The notes under the pieces: model-generated
The model's database searches: none
Told to the model about the DNA's origin: nothing
The model's input: only the letters and a program-made list of their open reading frames with translations
DNA from: Balamuthia mandrillaris
Lineage: Eukaryota; Discosea; Longamoebia; Balamuthiidae
Length of the DNA stretch: 64,000 bases
NCBI GenBank assembly: GCA_031835245.1
Contig: JAVKOQ010000133.1
Span: 62,001 to 126,000, forward strand
Direction of reading: 5' to 3'
Shown: one piece after another, positions 30,145 to 41,150 of the stretch
Numbering within the stretch: the first letter of the stretch is position 1
Layout: every line of letters begins with the position of its first letter
Position numbers and translations under genes: made by a program

Positions 30145-32506
30145 GAGAAGCAGGGAGGAGTAGCTAAGCGAAGTGTATTAGAGAGAAGCGGAGGGAGAGC
30201 AACGAGAACATAAGATAAGAGAGTATCAGCGCAGAGGAGCGAAGAGCGGACGTACAAGAAAACGCATTTGATGGGCTCCTCGAAACATATTTTACAGATG
30301 TTCTCATCTTCTTGGTGCTTGAAAAAGGAACTTGGTTCGCTTTGGCCACGCTTTTCTTTTGCGTTGTGGCCGTCTTCAGCTATCCGCAACATCATGGAAG
30401 GCAACAATAGCAATACAAGAGCTGCAAGGTAGGTAAGATAAGAGGCTGGTTCGTAAGGAGATAAAGAAGAAGATGGTGACGATGCATCAGTTGATTCCAT
30501 TTGTGGCTCTTCAAAAGGAGACGAAGGCGAAGACGGGGAGGAGCAAAAGAATTGGTTTATAAGTGCCGAGAGTAGTGCAGCTGCGACTTCTAATGAAGGA
30601 TCAAAGTAACGAACGAAAGGCGAAGTGCTGCACAATTGCAAAGCAAACCGGCTAAGACCGCTTCCCACCACAGAAGCTTTTATTTGTAAAGAGTTAGTGG
30701 AGCAAAAATGAAATGGCTAATAGGAACCAAAGAGAATACAGAAGAAGAAGAAGAAGAACAAGAAGAAGAAGAAGAAGAAGAAGAAGAAGAAGAAGAACAA
30801 GAAGAAGAAGAACAAGAAAAACGAAGAAGAACAAGAAGCAGAAAATGAAGATCAAAGGAGAAAGTACAGCTTAAGGGGGATAGTATGGCGTAACACTCCC
30901 AATACACAAACACCAGAACCGCTTGGAAGTACCAATACCCAAACGGCAGTCGCTGCTCCTTTTCTTCCACACGCCAGCTCTTCACCAACAAAACCAAAGT
31001 GCGAAGCAAGCATGCCAGAAAGACCAAAGGAGTCATGCACCTTTGAACCGCTGGGACAATGCATGACACGCCATCAGTCCGCGATGATAAACGCGCGTCA
31101 GCAACGAAGATGGCGAGGCAGACGAGGAAGAATGCGAAGAGGATGGTGTGGTGTGAGACGCTTAGAAAAGTGAGGAAGAAGGACCATGGTCGAACTGTGG
31201 TTGCCGTTCCTTTCATTCTTCTCTTGCGGATTGTTTGCCATTGGATAAAAGCCAGTTGAAGAACGAGAAGAAGGACTATAACCATCCGATTGTGTTGAAT
31301 CCAACGCGGAGCTGCCTCGCGGAAGAACGCGTTAACACGTTGCAGTTGCTGTTCGCGTTCTTCTTCTTCAGGAGTTTGTTCGTGTTCTTGCTTCAACGTA
31401 GCTTCCGAGGAAACACTTTCTGTAAAACACCGGAATACAGCGTTCAGCGATGAGAATGATGAAAGCGATGGCAGAGAAGAAAGCAAAGAAGAGGGCGAAA
31501 ACGAAGAATGCCACGAGTCGTTCTGAGAATAGTCTATGATGTTGGCAGTAATGTTGATGGAAGAAGATGAAGAAGGTGAAGAAGGAGAAGAATAGGGATA
31601 AAAGAGGAAGAGAAGAAGAAGAGCAGCAAGGAAGAGACAAACGTGCTAGAGGTATGGCGTCCTCGTGTGACACGATCCAAACAGCAGAACGAAGAACATG
31701 AACCCACCTCCAATGGTCAGCAAAAACTGAGTCGGACTCAACTCCCCTTCTCCTTTTGCTTCTCTTTCCTCTTCCAGTCCTCCTTCTTCTTCAAGCCTAC
31801 ATTCCCCTTCTTCTCCTCCTGTTTGCCGTAGTAGTAGTTGTTGTTGTTCAGCCTCAACTCCGTCGCCGTTGTCCTCGTGTCTGTTGCCACCAAGAAGAAG
31901 GAGGAAGAAGAGAAAGACAGACAGAGCTATCAGACGCTGCGTTGTCCCCGATGGCACCTCTGGGCAACGCTTTAGGCAGCAACAGCAACAGAGAGTGCAG
32001 CAGAGCACCACAACGGCCGCTGCCATCATCAAAAAGATTTGTTCCAAGAGCGTTACCGCGCCGTTATGGCGGTCGAAGCTGTAGTCATAGAAGAAGGAGT
32101 CGGCGACGACTCGGTTTGTGCTTGTCAAACTCGTCGTGGCCTCTTCTTCCCTTGAGACAGAAGAAGCAGCGCTCTGAGAAGGAGGAGGAGGAGAAGGAGG
32201 AGGAGAAGGCGAAGGAGAAGGGAAGACAAGAAAAGAGAGGAGCACCCCAAGCAGGGATAGGGATAGGAAGACCTCTGGCGCGAGGTACACCAAGCCAACC
32301 CAAAGAGAGAGGGCCGTCAGGAGAAAGAAGAACCGAACAGAAGGATCGGCGAGCATGGTTGAGACGTTCTTCTGCTGCTCCGCCTCTTCCATGCGCATGG
32401 CCGTGGTTGTGTGCGTTGCCTCTGCATTGGTCATCATGCTCACTACCGCCGCCAAGCCCAACAGCGCAGCAAAAAAAAAGCGTCGCTGTTTCATTTTGGG
32501 TCTCAT
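29920..32506 (-). CDS. Multi-pass membrane RING-finger E3 ubiquitin ligase
   Basis: Four exons: 32506-31708, about 31425-30887, 30676-30256 and 30025-29920; each junction keeps phase. The start MRPKMKQRRFFFAALLGLAA is a signal peptide followed by NAEA. Several hydrophobic helices follow (FFFLLTALSLWVGLVYLAPE, QIFLMMAAAVVVLCCTLCCC, VFLFFLLLLGG, MVIVLLLVLQLAFIQW, AFFLVCLAIFVAD, LVFLACLLRTLVLL, YLTYLAALVLLLLPSMML), broken by disordered acidic or Ser-rich loops. The C-terminus is a RING finger split by the last intron: CKICFEEPIKCVFL then TCGHALTCMPC and CPLCRQHV. The short tail MFKA ends 35 bases from the stop of the convergent Gln-rich gene. The layout recalls membrane RING ligases of ER or mitochondria, but no orthologue is claimed. 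Confidence 0.72.
30067..30142 (-). repeat. GA dinucleotide run in RING gene intron
   Basis: Two GA tracts split by one AGA slip form about 75 bases of the last intron. The sense strand is CT. Confidence 0.9.
30738..30842 (-). repeat. GAA trinucleotide repeat in RING gene intron
   Basis: A GAA/CAA triplet run of about 100 bases, TTC on the sense strand, fills the second intron. Confidence 0.9.
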
Positions 32507-32830
32507 ATTCCAGTTAACAACACGTCTCCACACAGCGAGCAACTTCTTCTTCTTCTGCTTCAACAAAAATGAACCAAAGCTGGAGAGACGAGACGAGAGG
32601 AGAGGAGAGGAGAAAGAATGAACAACAATCGGTGAACGCTGCGCGCCATAGAATGGGCGACTTCTAATCCACGTCGACAGTGTCATGTCGTCCTGGAGTA
32701 TTGCTTACGCAAGAATCCATGCGTGTCGTCATGACATCATTTATGTCGACGCTCTCTCCTGTCCTATCTCTTCTCTTTGACCGCCTTTCTTAATTGCTGC
32801 CATAACGCTGGTAGGAGAGGCAGCAAGCGG
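32507..32830. promoter_or_regulatory. Divergent promoter with GTCGAC motifs
   Basis: This spacer lies between the RING gene start and the LRR gene start. GTCGAC cores occur at 32673-32678 and 32745-32750, together with two TGTCGTC variants, one inside TGTCGTCATGACA. Confidence 0.5.
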
Positions 32831-35163
32831 ATGGAAGCGTTACCACCCTCACCCTCCCCCTCACCGGCAACATGGACGACCTACAGAAAAGCCGCCATAC
32901 CTTCCTTGCAATGGCTATGCATGGACGCCTTTGCTGACTTTCTTTCTTCCTACGGTGCTGCGGCTGCCACGCAAGAGCAAGCGGAGGAACCACCCCGTTG
33001 TAACGTTCTTCTTCCGGATCTTTTGGAACGGCTCCTCTCGCACTGGAAGCAGAGCAACCGGCTGGCGGAGGTCTTGCCGTGCTTGTTTTCGTCCAACCTC
33101 TTCGTCGGGCCCGCTCAGGTCCATCTCGACTTTTCCGACTGCTCCGCTCTCGACGCCTCTCTGCTCTCTGCCGCTCTATCCGCCGAGGCTCCTTCTCTCC
33201 TTGCCTCCACCGCCGTTCGGACGATCCATTTGGACCTTTCTGAGTGCCGGCAGTTGTTAGATGAGCAAGTGGACGCCATTTTGAGGTCTCGCTCCACCCA
33301 ACTATGCTCTCTCAACCTTTCGCGTACTTATTCTTCGTCACCTTTTTTCCGTTTCTTTTCATCGTTCTCTTCTCTTCATCGTTCTCTTCTCTTCTCTTCT
33401 CTTCATCGTTCTCTTCTCTTCTCTTCTCTTCTCTTCTCTTCTCTTCTCTTCTCTTCTCTTCTCTTCTCTTCTCTTCTCTTCTCTTTCTTCTTTCTCTTCT
33501 CTTCTCTTCTCTTCTCTTCTCTTCTCTTCATCGTTCTCTTCTTCTCTTTCTTCATCGTTCTCTTTCTCTTTCATCGTTCTCTTCATCGTTCTTCTTCTCT
33601 TCATCGTTCTCTTCTCTTCTCTTTCTCTTCTCTTTCTTTCTTTCTTCTCTTCATCGTTCTCTTCTCTTCATCGTTCTCTTCATCGTTCTCTTCTCTTCTC
33701 TTCATCGTTCTTTCATCGTTCTCTTCTCTTCATCGTTCTCTTCTCTTCTCTTCTCTTCATCGTTCTCTTCTCTTCTCTTCTCTTCTCTTCTCTTCTCTTT
33801 CTCTTCTCTTCTCTTCTCTTCTCTTCTCTTCTCTTCTCTTCTCTTCTCTTCTCTCTCTTCTCTTCTCTTCTCTTCTCTTCTCTCTTCTCTTCTCTTCTCT
33901 TCATCGTTCTTTTCATCGTTCTCTTCTCTTCATCGTTCTCTTCTTCTCTTTCTTCATCGTTCTCTTCTCTTCTCTCTCTTCACTCTCTCTTCTCTTCTCT
34001 TCTCTTCTCTTTCTTCACTTCTCTTCTTCTCTTCTCTCTCTTCTCTTCTCTCTCTTCTCTTCTCTTCTCTTCTCTTCTCTCTCTTCTCTTCTCTTCTCTT
34101 CCTCTCTTCTCTTCTCTTCTCTCTCTTCTCTTCTCTCTCTTCTCTTCTCTTCTCTTCTCTTCTCTTCTCTTCTCTTCTCTCTCTTCTCTCTCTTCTCTTC
34201 TCTCTCTTCTCTTCTCTTCTTCTCTTCTCTTCTCTTTCTCTTCTCTTCTCTTCTCTTCTCTTCTCTTCTTCTTCTCTTCTCTTTCTCTCTTCTCTTCTTC
34301 CTTCACGTTCTCTTCTCTTTCTTCTCTCTCTTCTCTTCTCTTCTCTTCTCTTCTCTTCTCTTCTCTTCTCTTCTCTTCTCTTCTCTTCTCTTCTCTTCTC
34401 TTCTCTTCATTAACGCTCACGTTATACTCTTTCTTTACTCTCCAATGGTAAAAGACTGCGAATATCTAACGGACAATGGTTTACGCTCCCTTGCCCATTG
34501 TTCAAATCTTACCTCGTTGTCTTTGGCATTTGTGCCCATAGACTCTGCCACCATCCACCGTTCGTAGTTCTTTCCGAATGCTGTTTTGTATCACTTTTAA
34601 TTCGTTCTCGTTTGCGTCTTTTGTCTTGGCTGTTGTGTCGCTATAACAGTGGCGGCGGAGCATTGTACTTTGTTGCAGCACTTGGACATATGCAACGTGA
34701 AGTTCACACAATGTATTATTGACGGTAGATCATATCTCTCTCCTTTCTCCTCTATCTCCCTTCTCTTTGGCTCATAATATAGCTTACTATCTCTCTTTCT
34801 CCCTCCCATGCACTTCCCTCTCTCTTCAAGATCTTGGTAAGCTTCACGAATTAGAAGTATTACTTATGGATCGAACCGAAATGCCAAACAGTCATCCTGA
34901 AGGGCTGGCTCATGTGTTCGCCGTACATCTGCTCGCTCTTCTGTCTTGTTTCTTGTTTTTCTTCCGCCTCTCCTCCTGTTGTTCACTTATGCTGAAGCAC
35001 CTGTTCTTTCTTCTATAGAATTGCAACAAGTTGAGAATTGTGGATTTGTCAAATAAGTTAATATCCGACTATCAACTGGCAGCGTTAGCTTCCCATTGTC
35101 CCTCCCTCGAACGAATCACCATCGAGAATCTAAGCAATTCATCTGTTACTTATGGAGGTCTCC

Positions 35164-35201
<38 letters not shown>

Positions 35202-38200
35202 CTTCTCTCCTTACTTTCCTTTGTTGAACGTTGAAATGTCTTAAAACAAACAGCTTTGGAGAAATGTGCAATGCAACTTTCGAAATTAGAAGCGTTGACT
35301 CACGTTCCAGAAAACAGTACTGAATATAGGAACGTACTCTTGGCCTTAAGACAGAGTCCTTGTCTTAGAGAGTACATGTGGGACGAGGGTAGTTGTGATG
35401 GACCTTTGTCGTAAGTCGTTAACTCTTTTTACTTGTTCGTTTTGTTTACTCAAATTAACACTGCTTGGTCTTGAAAAACAAAAAGAGCTGAGTACTATTT
35501 CGACCCGTTGGAGCCTAGTTTGTGCAATCTCACGAAGCTCTCCCTGTATTTTGTGGACTTACAACCTCACGTGCTACCCACGATTGCTCGATGTTGCACC
35601 AACCTGGTCAGCTACAGCATGGATTCCTGTTCCCTCACTGCTGAATGCATGAACGACATCCCCACTCAAAGGGAGAGCCTTGTTGCTATTCTCCGCAACA
35701 ACGTTGGTCTGCATGCGTTCAGGATTAGGCGGGGCCGTTAGTAAAACTTCTTTTCGCTGTTCTTTTCTTGTGTGTTTTGTTTTAGCTTTCTGGTTCCTTC
35801 TTCTATACTTCACGTCGAATAATTACTAAACTCCTCTCTCTCTCTCTCTCTTCTCTCCTTCTGCAGGTATCAACATTTGCCTAAACGAACAGGTCATAAA
35901 GGAAATTGGACCATCTTGCCCTAACCTTCGCACGTTGCACCTTTCGCTGCTGGATGGTACCTTCGTTACCCTTCGTTCCAAGAGCTTGGAGAAGCTATAC
36001 ATCACAAATGCCCGACGGGTTGCGCTCGACATCGACTGCCCAAAGTTGCGTTTGTTCTCGTGCACTGCCTTTGGAATGGAACCTGCGCAGGTCTGACCGT
36101 TTATGTTGTAACCTGTTTTTCTTGTTATTTTTCTTATTATTGTTATGCAACAGTTGGATTTATGGAAGACTCTGCTCTCGCATGGATCCACCTTGCAAAA
36201 GCTTGATATCGATACTGTGCGTTTCCTTTTCTCTCTTTATCTCTCTTCTCTTTCTCTCTCTCTTCCTCGCCCTTTACATGTATTGATGGCGTTTAAAGTT
36301 GTTACCAGAAATGTTAGAGGAGCTCTCGAAGAGTTGGCTATTCCCTCAATTGCGATCACTCGCCGTCCATTCGGTGGCCCAACATCCTATCCCTAGGAAG
36401 CACCACTTCACCGACGAAGAGGTACACGAAACTATTCTCGTTTATTTTTGTTTGCTTTGTTTTGTATTGTAGAGGCATGCTAAGTTTTTGTTTGTTTTCC
36501 AGTTTCCTAACATTCATTACTCGGTGTTCCTTTATAGTGCAAATATTTAGACACGTTTTTGCAACAGAGACCCCACTTTTGCTTTGCTTCAGGAAACTTT
36601 GTGGATGTCAAGAACGGAGAGCTGTATCCCCACCTGTGGCAGCGCCTCGAATCCACCGATATAACGTTTGACGGGTACCAGAGCTCAGAGCCGATAGCGT
36701 TGAACCAGTTTGCGAATTTGGTTGTGTTGAGTATCATGAATACCGATCATGGTACTTCTTTCTTCTGTTCTTTATATAACCCATGCAGCTTACAAGGTAT
36801 CTATCTTCATGAGAATAGTTACAACAGCATGGATAGAAGCCTTAGGGACAGCCACACCGAAGCTTGTTGAGTTCATCGCCTTTAACAATCATTTCCTTAC
36901 CAGCTTTCGCCTTCGTCATCACTCCCTCCGTTCTATCCGATTGATCCATTGGCATAAGGTCTGTTCTTTTTCCTCCTCTTCTTCTTCATGTTCCTCTTCT
37001 GTTGCTTCTTCTTCTCCTCGTCCTCCTCCTTCGCGTTGATTTACTTTCATTGCAGCTGGTAGAGTTTGAGCTTGATTGCCCCAACTTGTGCCAGATCCAA
37101 CTGGACAACTGCTCGTTGATGTCGGAGCATGCGTTAACCACTCTGTCCGATAGCTCAAAGAACAACGTGCCTTCGTTGGTGGATCTTTGGTGCCAACATG
37201 ACAGCAGCAGTTACACTGGACCCGACAGCAGAACGCTTGTGCCAGAAGAAGCCATCGTCATTCAGGTTCTGTATCTAAGCTAAAGCGTTTCTTTTGTCTG
37301 TTTTGTTCTCATGTGTTTGCTTGTGTTTGTTATTTGTAAATAATAATAGAGCTGTCCAATCTCAGTGCAACACCTAAGCATGGAACGAACGTGGCACGTG
37401 GTGGAGTTGAGCTTGTCCTGTCCCAACCTTCGCACATTCAAGCTGTACGACATGGAATTCCTGCAAGTGCTTCGTTTGGATTGCCCCAAGTTGCAAAGCC
37501 TTAGCGTGGACATCGCTCCAAGGTTCGTTTTTTAACGTTCAAGTCGACTGTCGTTCTCTTCTATCATTAACAACGCAAGTCCCACAGGCTAAACAACGTG
37601 ACTCTGGATCTTCCAGCACTTGTTCAACTGGTGTTCTTGCTTGCTGTACCTCCACCAGAAGAAGATGAAGACGATGAACGCAAACAGCACATCCATCAAC
37701 AGCTCCTCCGCAAGTTTGTTCACTACAACAGCAACGAACTGACAACGGAAGAAGACAAAGATGGAGAGGCTAAAGACGTCTTTCATCTCGAACTGCTTTC
37801 TTCTCTTCCCCAACTACAAACGCTCTCCATACAAACACTTCCTGCAATCGACGATGATGACGACGATAGCTCATCATCTGGCAGTGATGACGAAGAAGAG
37901 CGCGAGAGACCACAACGCATTCTCTTCACCAGTCATCTTCCTCATTACCAAGCCTTGTGGCACATACTAGAGCGAGCAAATGGGCTGCTGACTCTCCGAG
38001 TGGACGTGGAGTTGTTGGCTTTGGCTCACCCTCGTTGGGTGCAGTCTTTGGCGGAGGAGGATGCGATCCCATCTGAGATGACAAGCGAGGAGGCGGACGA
38101 AGTAGTGTTTGAACGTTTGAGGAATGCTTGTCCGAAACTTTGGAAGCTCGAGCTGATACAGCCTTACTTAGAGTCCAGGGTACTTACTTCTCCCTATTGT

Positions 38201-38308
38201 TTTGTTTTTGTTTGGGCTATGCGCTAAAAAAAATATGTTTGTTAGCATAAACCTCTTCGTGCGCTTTATGAAAGGGCAAAAAGTCTCGAACGGCGTCTCC
38301 GCGAATAG
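32831..38308 (+). CDS. Large leucine-rich-repeat protein (AMN1/FBXL-type repeats)
   Basis: About 14 exons encode over 900 residues of curved LRR solenoid. The start at 32831 (MEALPPSPSPSPATWTTYRK) leads to SLQWLCMDAFADFLSSYG and LPDLLERLLSHWKQSNRLAE. This head resembles the N-terminal helices of LRR adaptor proteins, but an F-box is not clear. Cys-containing LRRs follow: LHLDFSDCSALD-type, LSECRQLLDEQVDAIL, SLNLSHCEYLTDNGLRSLAH with CSNLTSLSLA, CPSLERITIENLSNSSVTYG, CTNLVSYSMDSCSLTAECMN, CPNLRTLHLSLLDG, CPKLRLFSCTAFG, CPNLCQIQLDNCSLMSEHAL, and CPNLRTFKLYDMEFLQVLRL. Acidic and Ser insertions interrupt late repeats. The last exon (HKPLRALYERAKSLERRLRE) ends at 38308. Intron 1 is 1,131 bases of CTTCT repeats. 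The protein probably works as a protein-interaction scaffold, perhaps in ubiquitin ligation. Confidence 0.7.
33324..34454 (+). repeat. 1.1-kb intron of (CTTCT)n/(CTCTT)n pentanucleotide repeat
   Basis: The whole first intron of the LRR gene, GTACTT to AAAAG, is pentanucleotide CTTCT with scattered ATCGTT interruptions. Long frames of Ser, Leu and Phe across it (and Arg-Glu-Lys on the other strand) are artefacts. Removing the intron joins LNLS to HCEYLTDNGL in perfect LRR register, which supports the splice. Confidence 0.92.
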
Positions 38309-38555
38309 AAGTAAGTTTAATGTATTCAGCTATCATTATAGTGACTTGTTGTTGTTTTTTTTGATGAACCATCAACAACAACATCATTCGTTCTCTTTCC
38401 TCACGTTGTTTTCCTCTTGCACTAGCTTTGTCTTCTTGTTTTTTTTTTTTCTTCCTCTGTGGGTTTAGGTTGGCTCGTTCGAACTTAACGCCTCATAGTT
38501 GTGAACATCGTTACAGCCCTGGTATGGTCACATCAAAGAGGGCGTACCAACTTTG
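38309..38555. other. Short gap between convergent LRR and Mdm12 genes
   Basis: About 250 bases with poly-T runs and no gene. It probably holds the two 3' UTRs. Confidence 0.5.
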
Positions 38556-40175
38556 TCACCCAAATGCAACTTCAGACGCTTGCTTACGGCCTTGGCGTTG
38601 CTTCCATTGTGCATCATCTTCACCCCCTTTCTCTGCCTCTTTTTCTTTTGCTCCTTCTTTCTCCTCATAAATAACAATGTATGAGGGAGAAACGAGCGTC
38701 TCGTTGAGCTTCTTTCGCAGCTGCTCCAATATGAAGTCCTCCAGATTCTTCACGTTCTTCAGCACGCCTTGGTTGGCGTCGCCGATGGACAGGTCCATTC
38801 TCACCATCTTCAACGGCCCTGTCGTCATTCTTTTCTTTCTCCTGAACCGCTTGCTCCCTTTTGCATCTTCTTCCTCTTCTTCCTCTTCGTCATCTTCTAT
38901 TTCTTCATCGTCGTAACCCTTTAGGTGAGTTTGTTCTCCTTGCTCTGCTTTCTCTTCTTCTTCTTCTACTTCTTCTTCTTCTTCTTCTTCTTCTTCGCGC
39001 TCAAAACGTAAAGTGGCTCGCCCCTCTTGGAAAGAAACAACGGCCACTCCGCTGGCCACAAACTGAGAGACGGTGAGCTCTAAGGGCAAACGGATGAAGC
39101 GGGGTACGGGCACATTCACGAGGAGCTCCGTGCGAATGGTCATGCTGGCATCTCCTTGGTATTCCAACAAGACTTTCACTTCCACGTCTCGTTCTCCTCT
39201 GTTTTTGTGTTTTTGTTCTTCTGTGTCGTGCTCTTCTTTTGTTGTTGTTTTGTGGTTGCGACTAGGTCGAGGAGGTCTTAGTCTTTGTCGCTGTGAAGAT
39301 GACGACGATGAAGAGGAAAGAGAAGAATATGATGATGGTGAGGACGAAGAAAGCGTAGAAGCAGAAGCGGAAAGAACTGGAGAAGCTTCAGTAGTAGAAG
39401 AAGAAGACGAAGAAGACGAAGAAGACGAAGAAGAAGAACAAGAAGACGAAGAAGAAGAACAAGAAAAAGAAGAAGAAGAACAAGAAGAAAGAGAGGGTTG
39501 TGAAGAAGCCGAAAGAAGAGAAGGATGTGAATGTCCCAGAGGTAGAGGAAGCGGCGGAAGAGAGACCGTCCGAGATAGCAACAACGGCAGAGCGCCCGCC
39601 ACAAAGTTGCCTCTTAGGCGAAGCGGTCTCCTCCTCATCAAAGAGGACGCAGGAGCCGGAGTCGGCTGGGCATGAGAGGCCACGGACGCTCTTCTTCTCT
39701 GTTGTTGCTGTTGTTGTGAATGATCCGCATCACCAGAAGTCGAAGAAGAAGAAGAAGAAGAAGAAGAAGAAGAAGAAGAAGAAGAAGAAGAAGAGGAAAT
39801 TTGCGGCTGATGAGCTGCTGCTGCTATAGTGTGGCTGTCCTCATAAGAATGACGACGACGAAAGTCAGACACAGAGTGGGACAATCGCTGTGAAGAAGAA
39901 GAAGAAGAAGAAGAATAGGGCCTGTCGTTCGTCTTCTTCTTGTTGTCGTGCTTCTTGTTTGTTTTCTGGACGGGCAGTGGCTCGGGATCAGAAATGCTGA
40001 GCACCTGCACGCGGGGCGGTTTGGTGCCAAAGCTGAGGGCGGTGATGGCGATCTCGCCCACAAAGTCGGGTTTCTTCGCGGCGAGCGCTTTGCCAGCGAA
40101 AAAGTCGTTGAGGTAGTCCTTGGCCCGTTGGGCGTGTTCCTCGGTCAGCTGTTCCCAATTGATGAAGAACGACAT
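38556..40175 (-). CDS. MDM12: Mdm12, ERMES tether subunit with SMP lipid-transfer domain
   Basis: A subunit of the ER-mitochondria encounter structure, which moves phospholipids between the two membranes through its SMP domain. Single exon, 539 residues from the ATG at 40175; a further 16 in-frame codons upstream look non-coding. The start MSFFINWEQLTEEHAQRAKD matches the Mdm12 N-terminus, followed by ITALSFGTKPPRVQVLSISD. The second half of the SMP domain resumes near residue 300: EVKVLLEYQGDASMTIRTEL, then VPRFIRLPLELTVSQFVASG. The final part reads LSIGDANQGVLKNVKNLEDF then ILEQLRKKLNETLVSPSYIV. About 230 low-complexity Ser/Glu/Arg residues are inserted into the domain and a second acidic loop follows, making it twice the length of yeast Mdm12 (271 residues). 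Mmm1, Mdm34 and Mdm10 are not in the window. Confidence 0.85.
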   Translation of the reverse strand: MSFFINWEQLTEEHAQRAKDYLNDFFAGKALAAKKPDFVGEIAITALSFGTKPPRVQVLSISDPEPLPVQKTNKKHDNKKKTNDRPYSSSSSSSSQRLSHSVSDFRRRHSYEDSHTIAAAAHQPQISSSSSSSSSSSSSSSSSSSTSGDADHSQQQQQQRRRASVASHAQPTPAPASSLMRRRPLRLRGNFVAGALPLLLSRTVSLPPLPLPLGHSHPSLLSASSQPSLSSCSSSSFSCSSSSSSCSSSSSSSSSSSSSSTTEASPVLSASASTLSSSSPSSYSSLSSSSSSSSQRQRLRPPRPSRNHKTTTKEEHDTEEQKHKNRGERDVEVKVLLEYQGDASMTIRTELLVNVPVPRFIRLPLELTVSQFVASGVAVVSFQEGRATLRFEREEEEEEEEEVEEEEEKAEQGEQTHLKGYDDEEIEDDEEEEEEEDAKGSKRFRRKKRMTTGPLKMVRMDLSIGDANQGVLKNVKNLEDFILEQLRKKLNETLVSPSYIVIYEEKEGAKEKEAEKGGEDDAQWKQRQGRKQASEVAFG

Positions 40176-40396
40176 TTGAATGCCTGTTTGATCTTTTCTT
40201 TCTTTTATTTTTCGTTTGGCCAAAAATATGCAAGCAATGCAAAAAATGATAACTATTTAAAACATTAAAATAATGCAAAATATTTAAAAAAGAAAGAATG
40301 TTAAGCATGAGAAGAATGCGGATAATTAGAACTCCTTTCTTGTCGACAGCTCTTCTGCTGCGAGAGGAGAGAGAGGAAGAGAGAGAAAGGGATGGC
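40176..40396. promoter_or_regulatory. Mdm12 promoter with TGTCGACA
   Basis: TGTCGACA lies at 40341-40348, 166 bases upstream of the Mdm12 start. Confidence 0.5.
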
Positions 40397-40912
40397 TCAG
40401 TCCGCAAAGCCATGCAGATGGCATGAAACCAACACGGCCGCGTTTAGCGCGAGTTGATTTTGGCATCTCTGGTTGTGCAGATCATCGAAGAAGTACTCAT
40501 GAGACAAACAAAGTCACAGACCAACACCCAAAAAATAAAAACATCTTACTTACTTCATCAAGTAAAGCCGATTCACAACGGTAGCAACCATGCTGCTGGA
40601 GATGGCCCAGTAAAACAACTTTCTTTTCTCGGGATACTGTTTCATCATAGAAACGACTGTTTTGAGCAAAAACAAAGAAGAGACAATCAGAATGAGGACC
40701 CAGCGAAGAGAGGTATAACCAAACTAATATGTACAATGGGCGCACCGACCACCGGCCCCAGGTACAGCCACCGAATCGGCCGTCCAGACCGAGAACCCAA
40801 AGGCAGCGCGGGTGGTTGCCTACCATTCATCACCTCTCCAACTGGATGTTTGCAGCGCCTTCCGCCTCCTTCTCTTCCAGACACCCCGCAAAACTGTCAC
40901 CACAATATTCAT
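40397..40912 (-). CDS. Doubtful small spliced gene
   Basis: Three blocks with canonical splice sites join to an uninterrupted 115-codon frame: 40912-40834 (MNIVVTVLRGVWKRRRKALQ), 40723-40554 (VWLYLSSLGPHSDCLFFVFA, then CYRCESALLDE) and 40495-40397 (YFFDDLHNQRCQNQLALNAA). A different frame of the middle block is strikingly hydrophobic (LRWVLILIVSSLFLLKTVVS, then FYWAISSSMVATVVNRLYLM) and could be the real one, as a two-helix membrane protein. That frame needs a phase-0 first exon which I could not find. I therefore support transcribed, spliced-looking sequence here without settling the product. No family is recognised. Confidence 0.3.
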
Positions 40913-41000
40913 CCGGAAGTTTCTGCCACTTTCTTGCTCGCTCTACGCTATCCTGTGACCTCCGTTTTTTTTTTCCTGGAGGCAGGTCGCTTGCTCCCAG

Positions 41001-41115
41001 TGGGATTCGAACCGGCGACTCTAAAATAACGACAAAAAAAGGGCGGCACCTGATGGGAATCGAACTGACGGCTTTGGATCGAAAATATTGCAAGGCACAG
41101 CAGTGGGAGTCGAAC
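41001..41115 (-). other. Cluster of three tRNA T-arm/B-box-like motifs
   Basis: The minus strand carries GTTCGANTCCCA three times, at 41104-41115 (N=C), 41054-41065 (N=T) and 41001-41012 (N=A), spaced 50 and 53 bases apart. Each resembles the T loop of a tRNA and the pol III B box. The middle copy is followed by GTGCC-CCC and a T8 run. A GGTGCCT about 60 bases upstream could pair with its acceptor-like end. No D arm, anticodon arm or T stem can be formed, so these are not intact tRNA genes. Confidence 0.5.
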
Positions 41116-41150
41116 TGAAGGCACCGACAAACGGAAAGAAAAGAAAAGAG

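Noticed and set aside
33304-34420. Ser/Leu/Phe-rich frames of up to 369 codons and Arg/Glu/Lys antisense frames
   Set aside because: Artefacts of the CTTCT intron; splicing it out restores a perfect LRR register.
41001-41115. An intact tRNA gene
   Set aside because: The T-loop and a possible acceptor pairing are present, but D arm, anticodon arm and T stem cannot be formed and the spacing is about eight bases too long.
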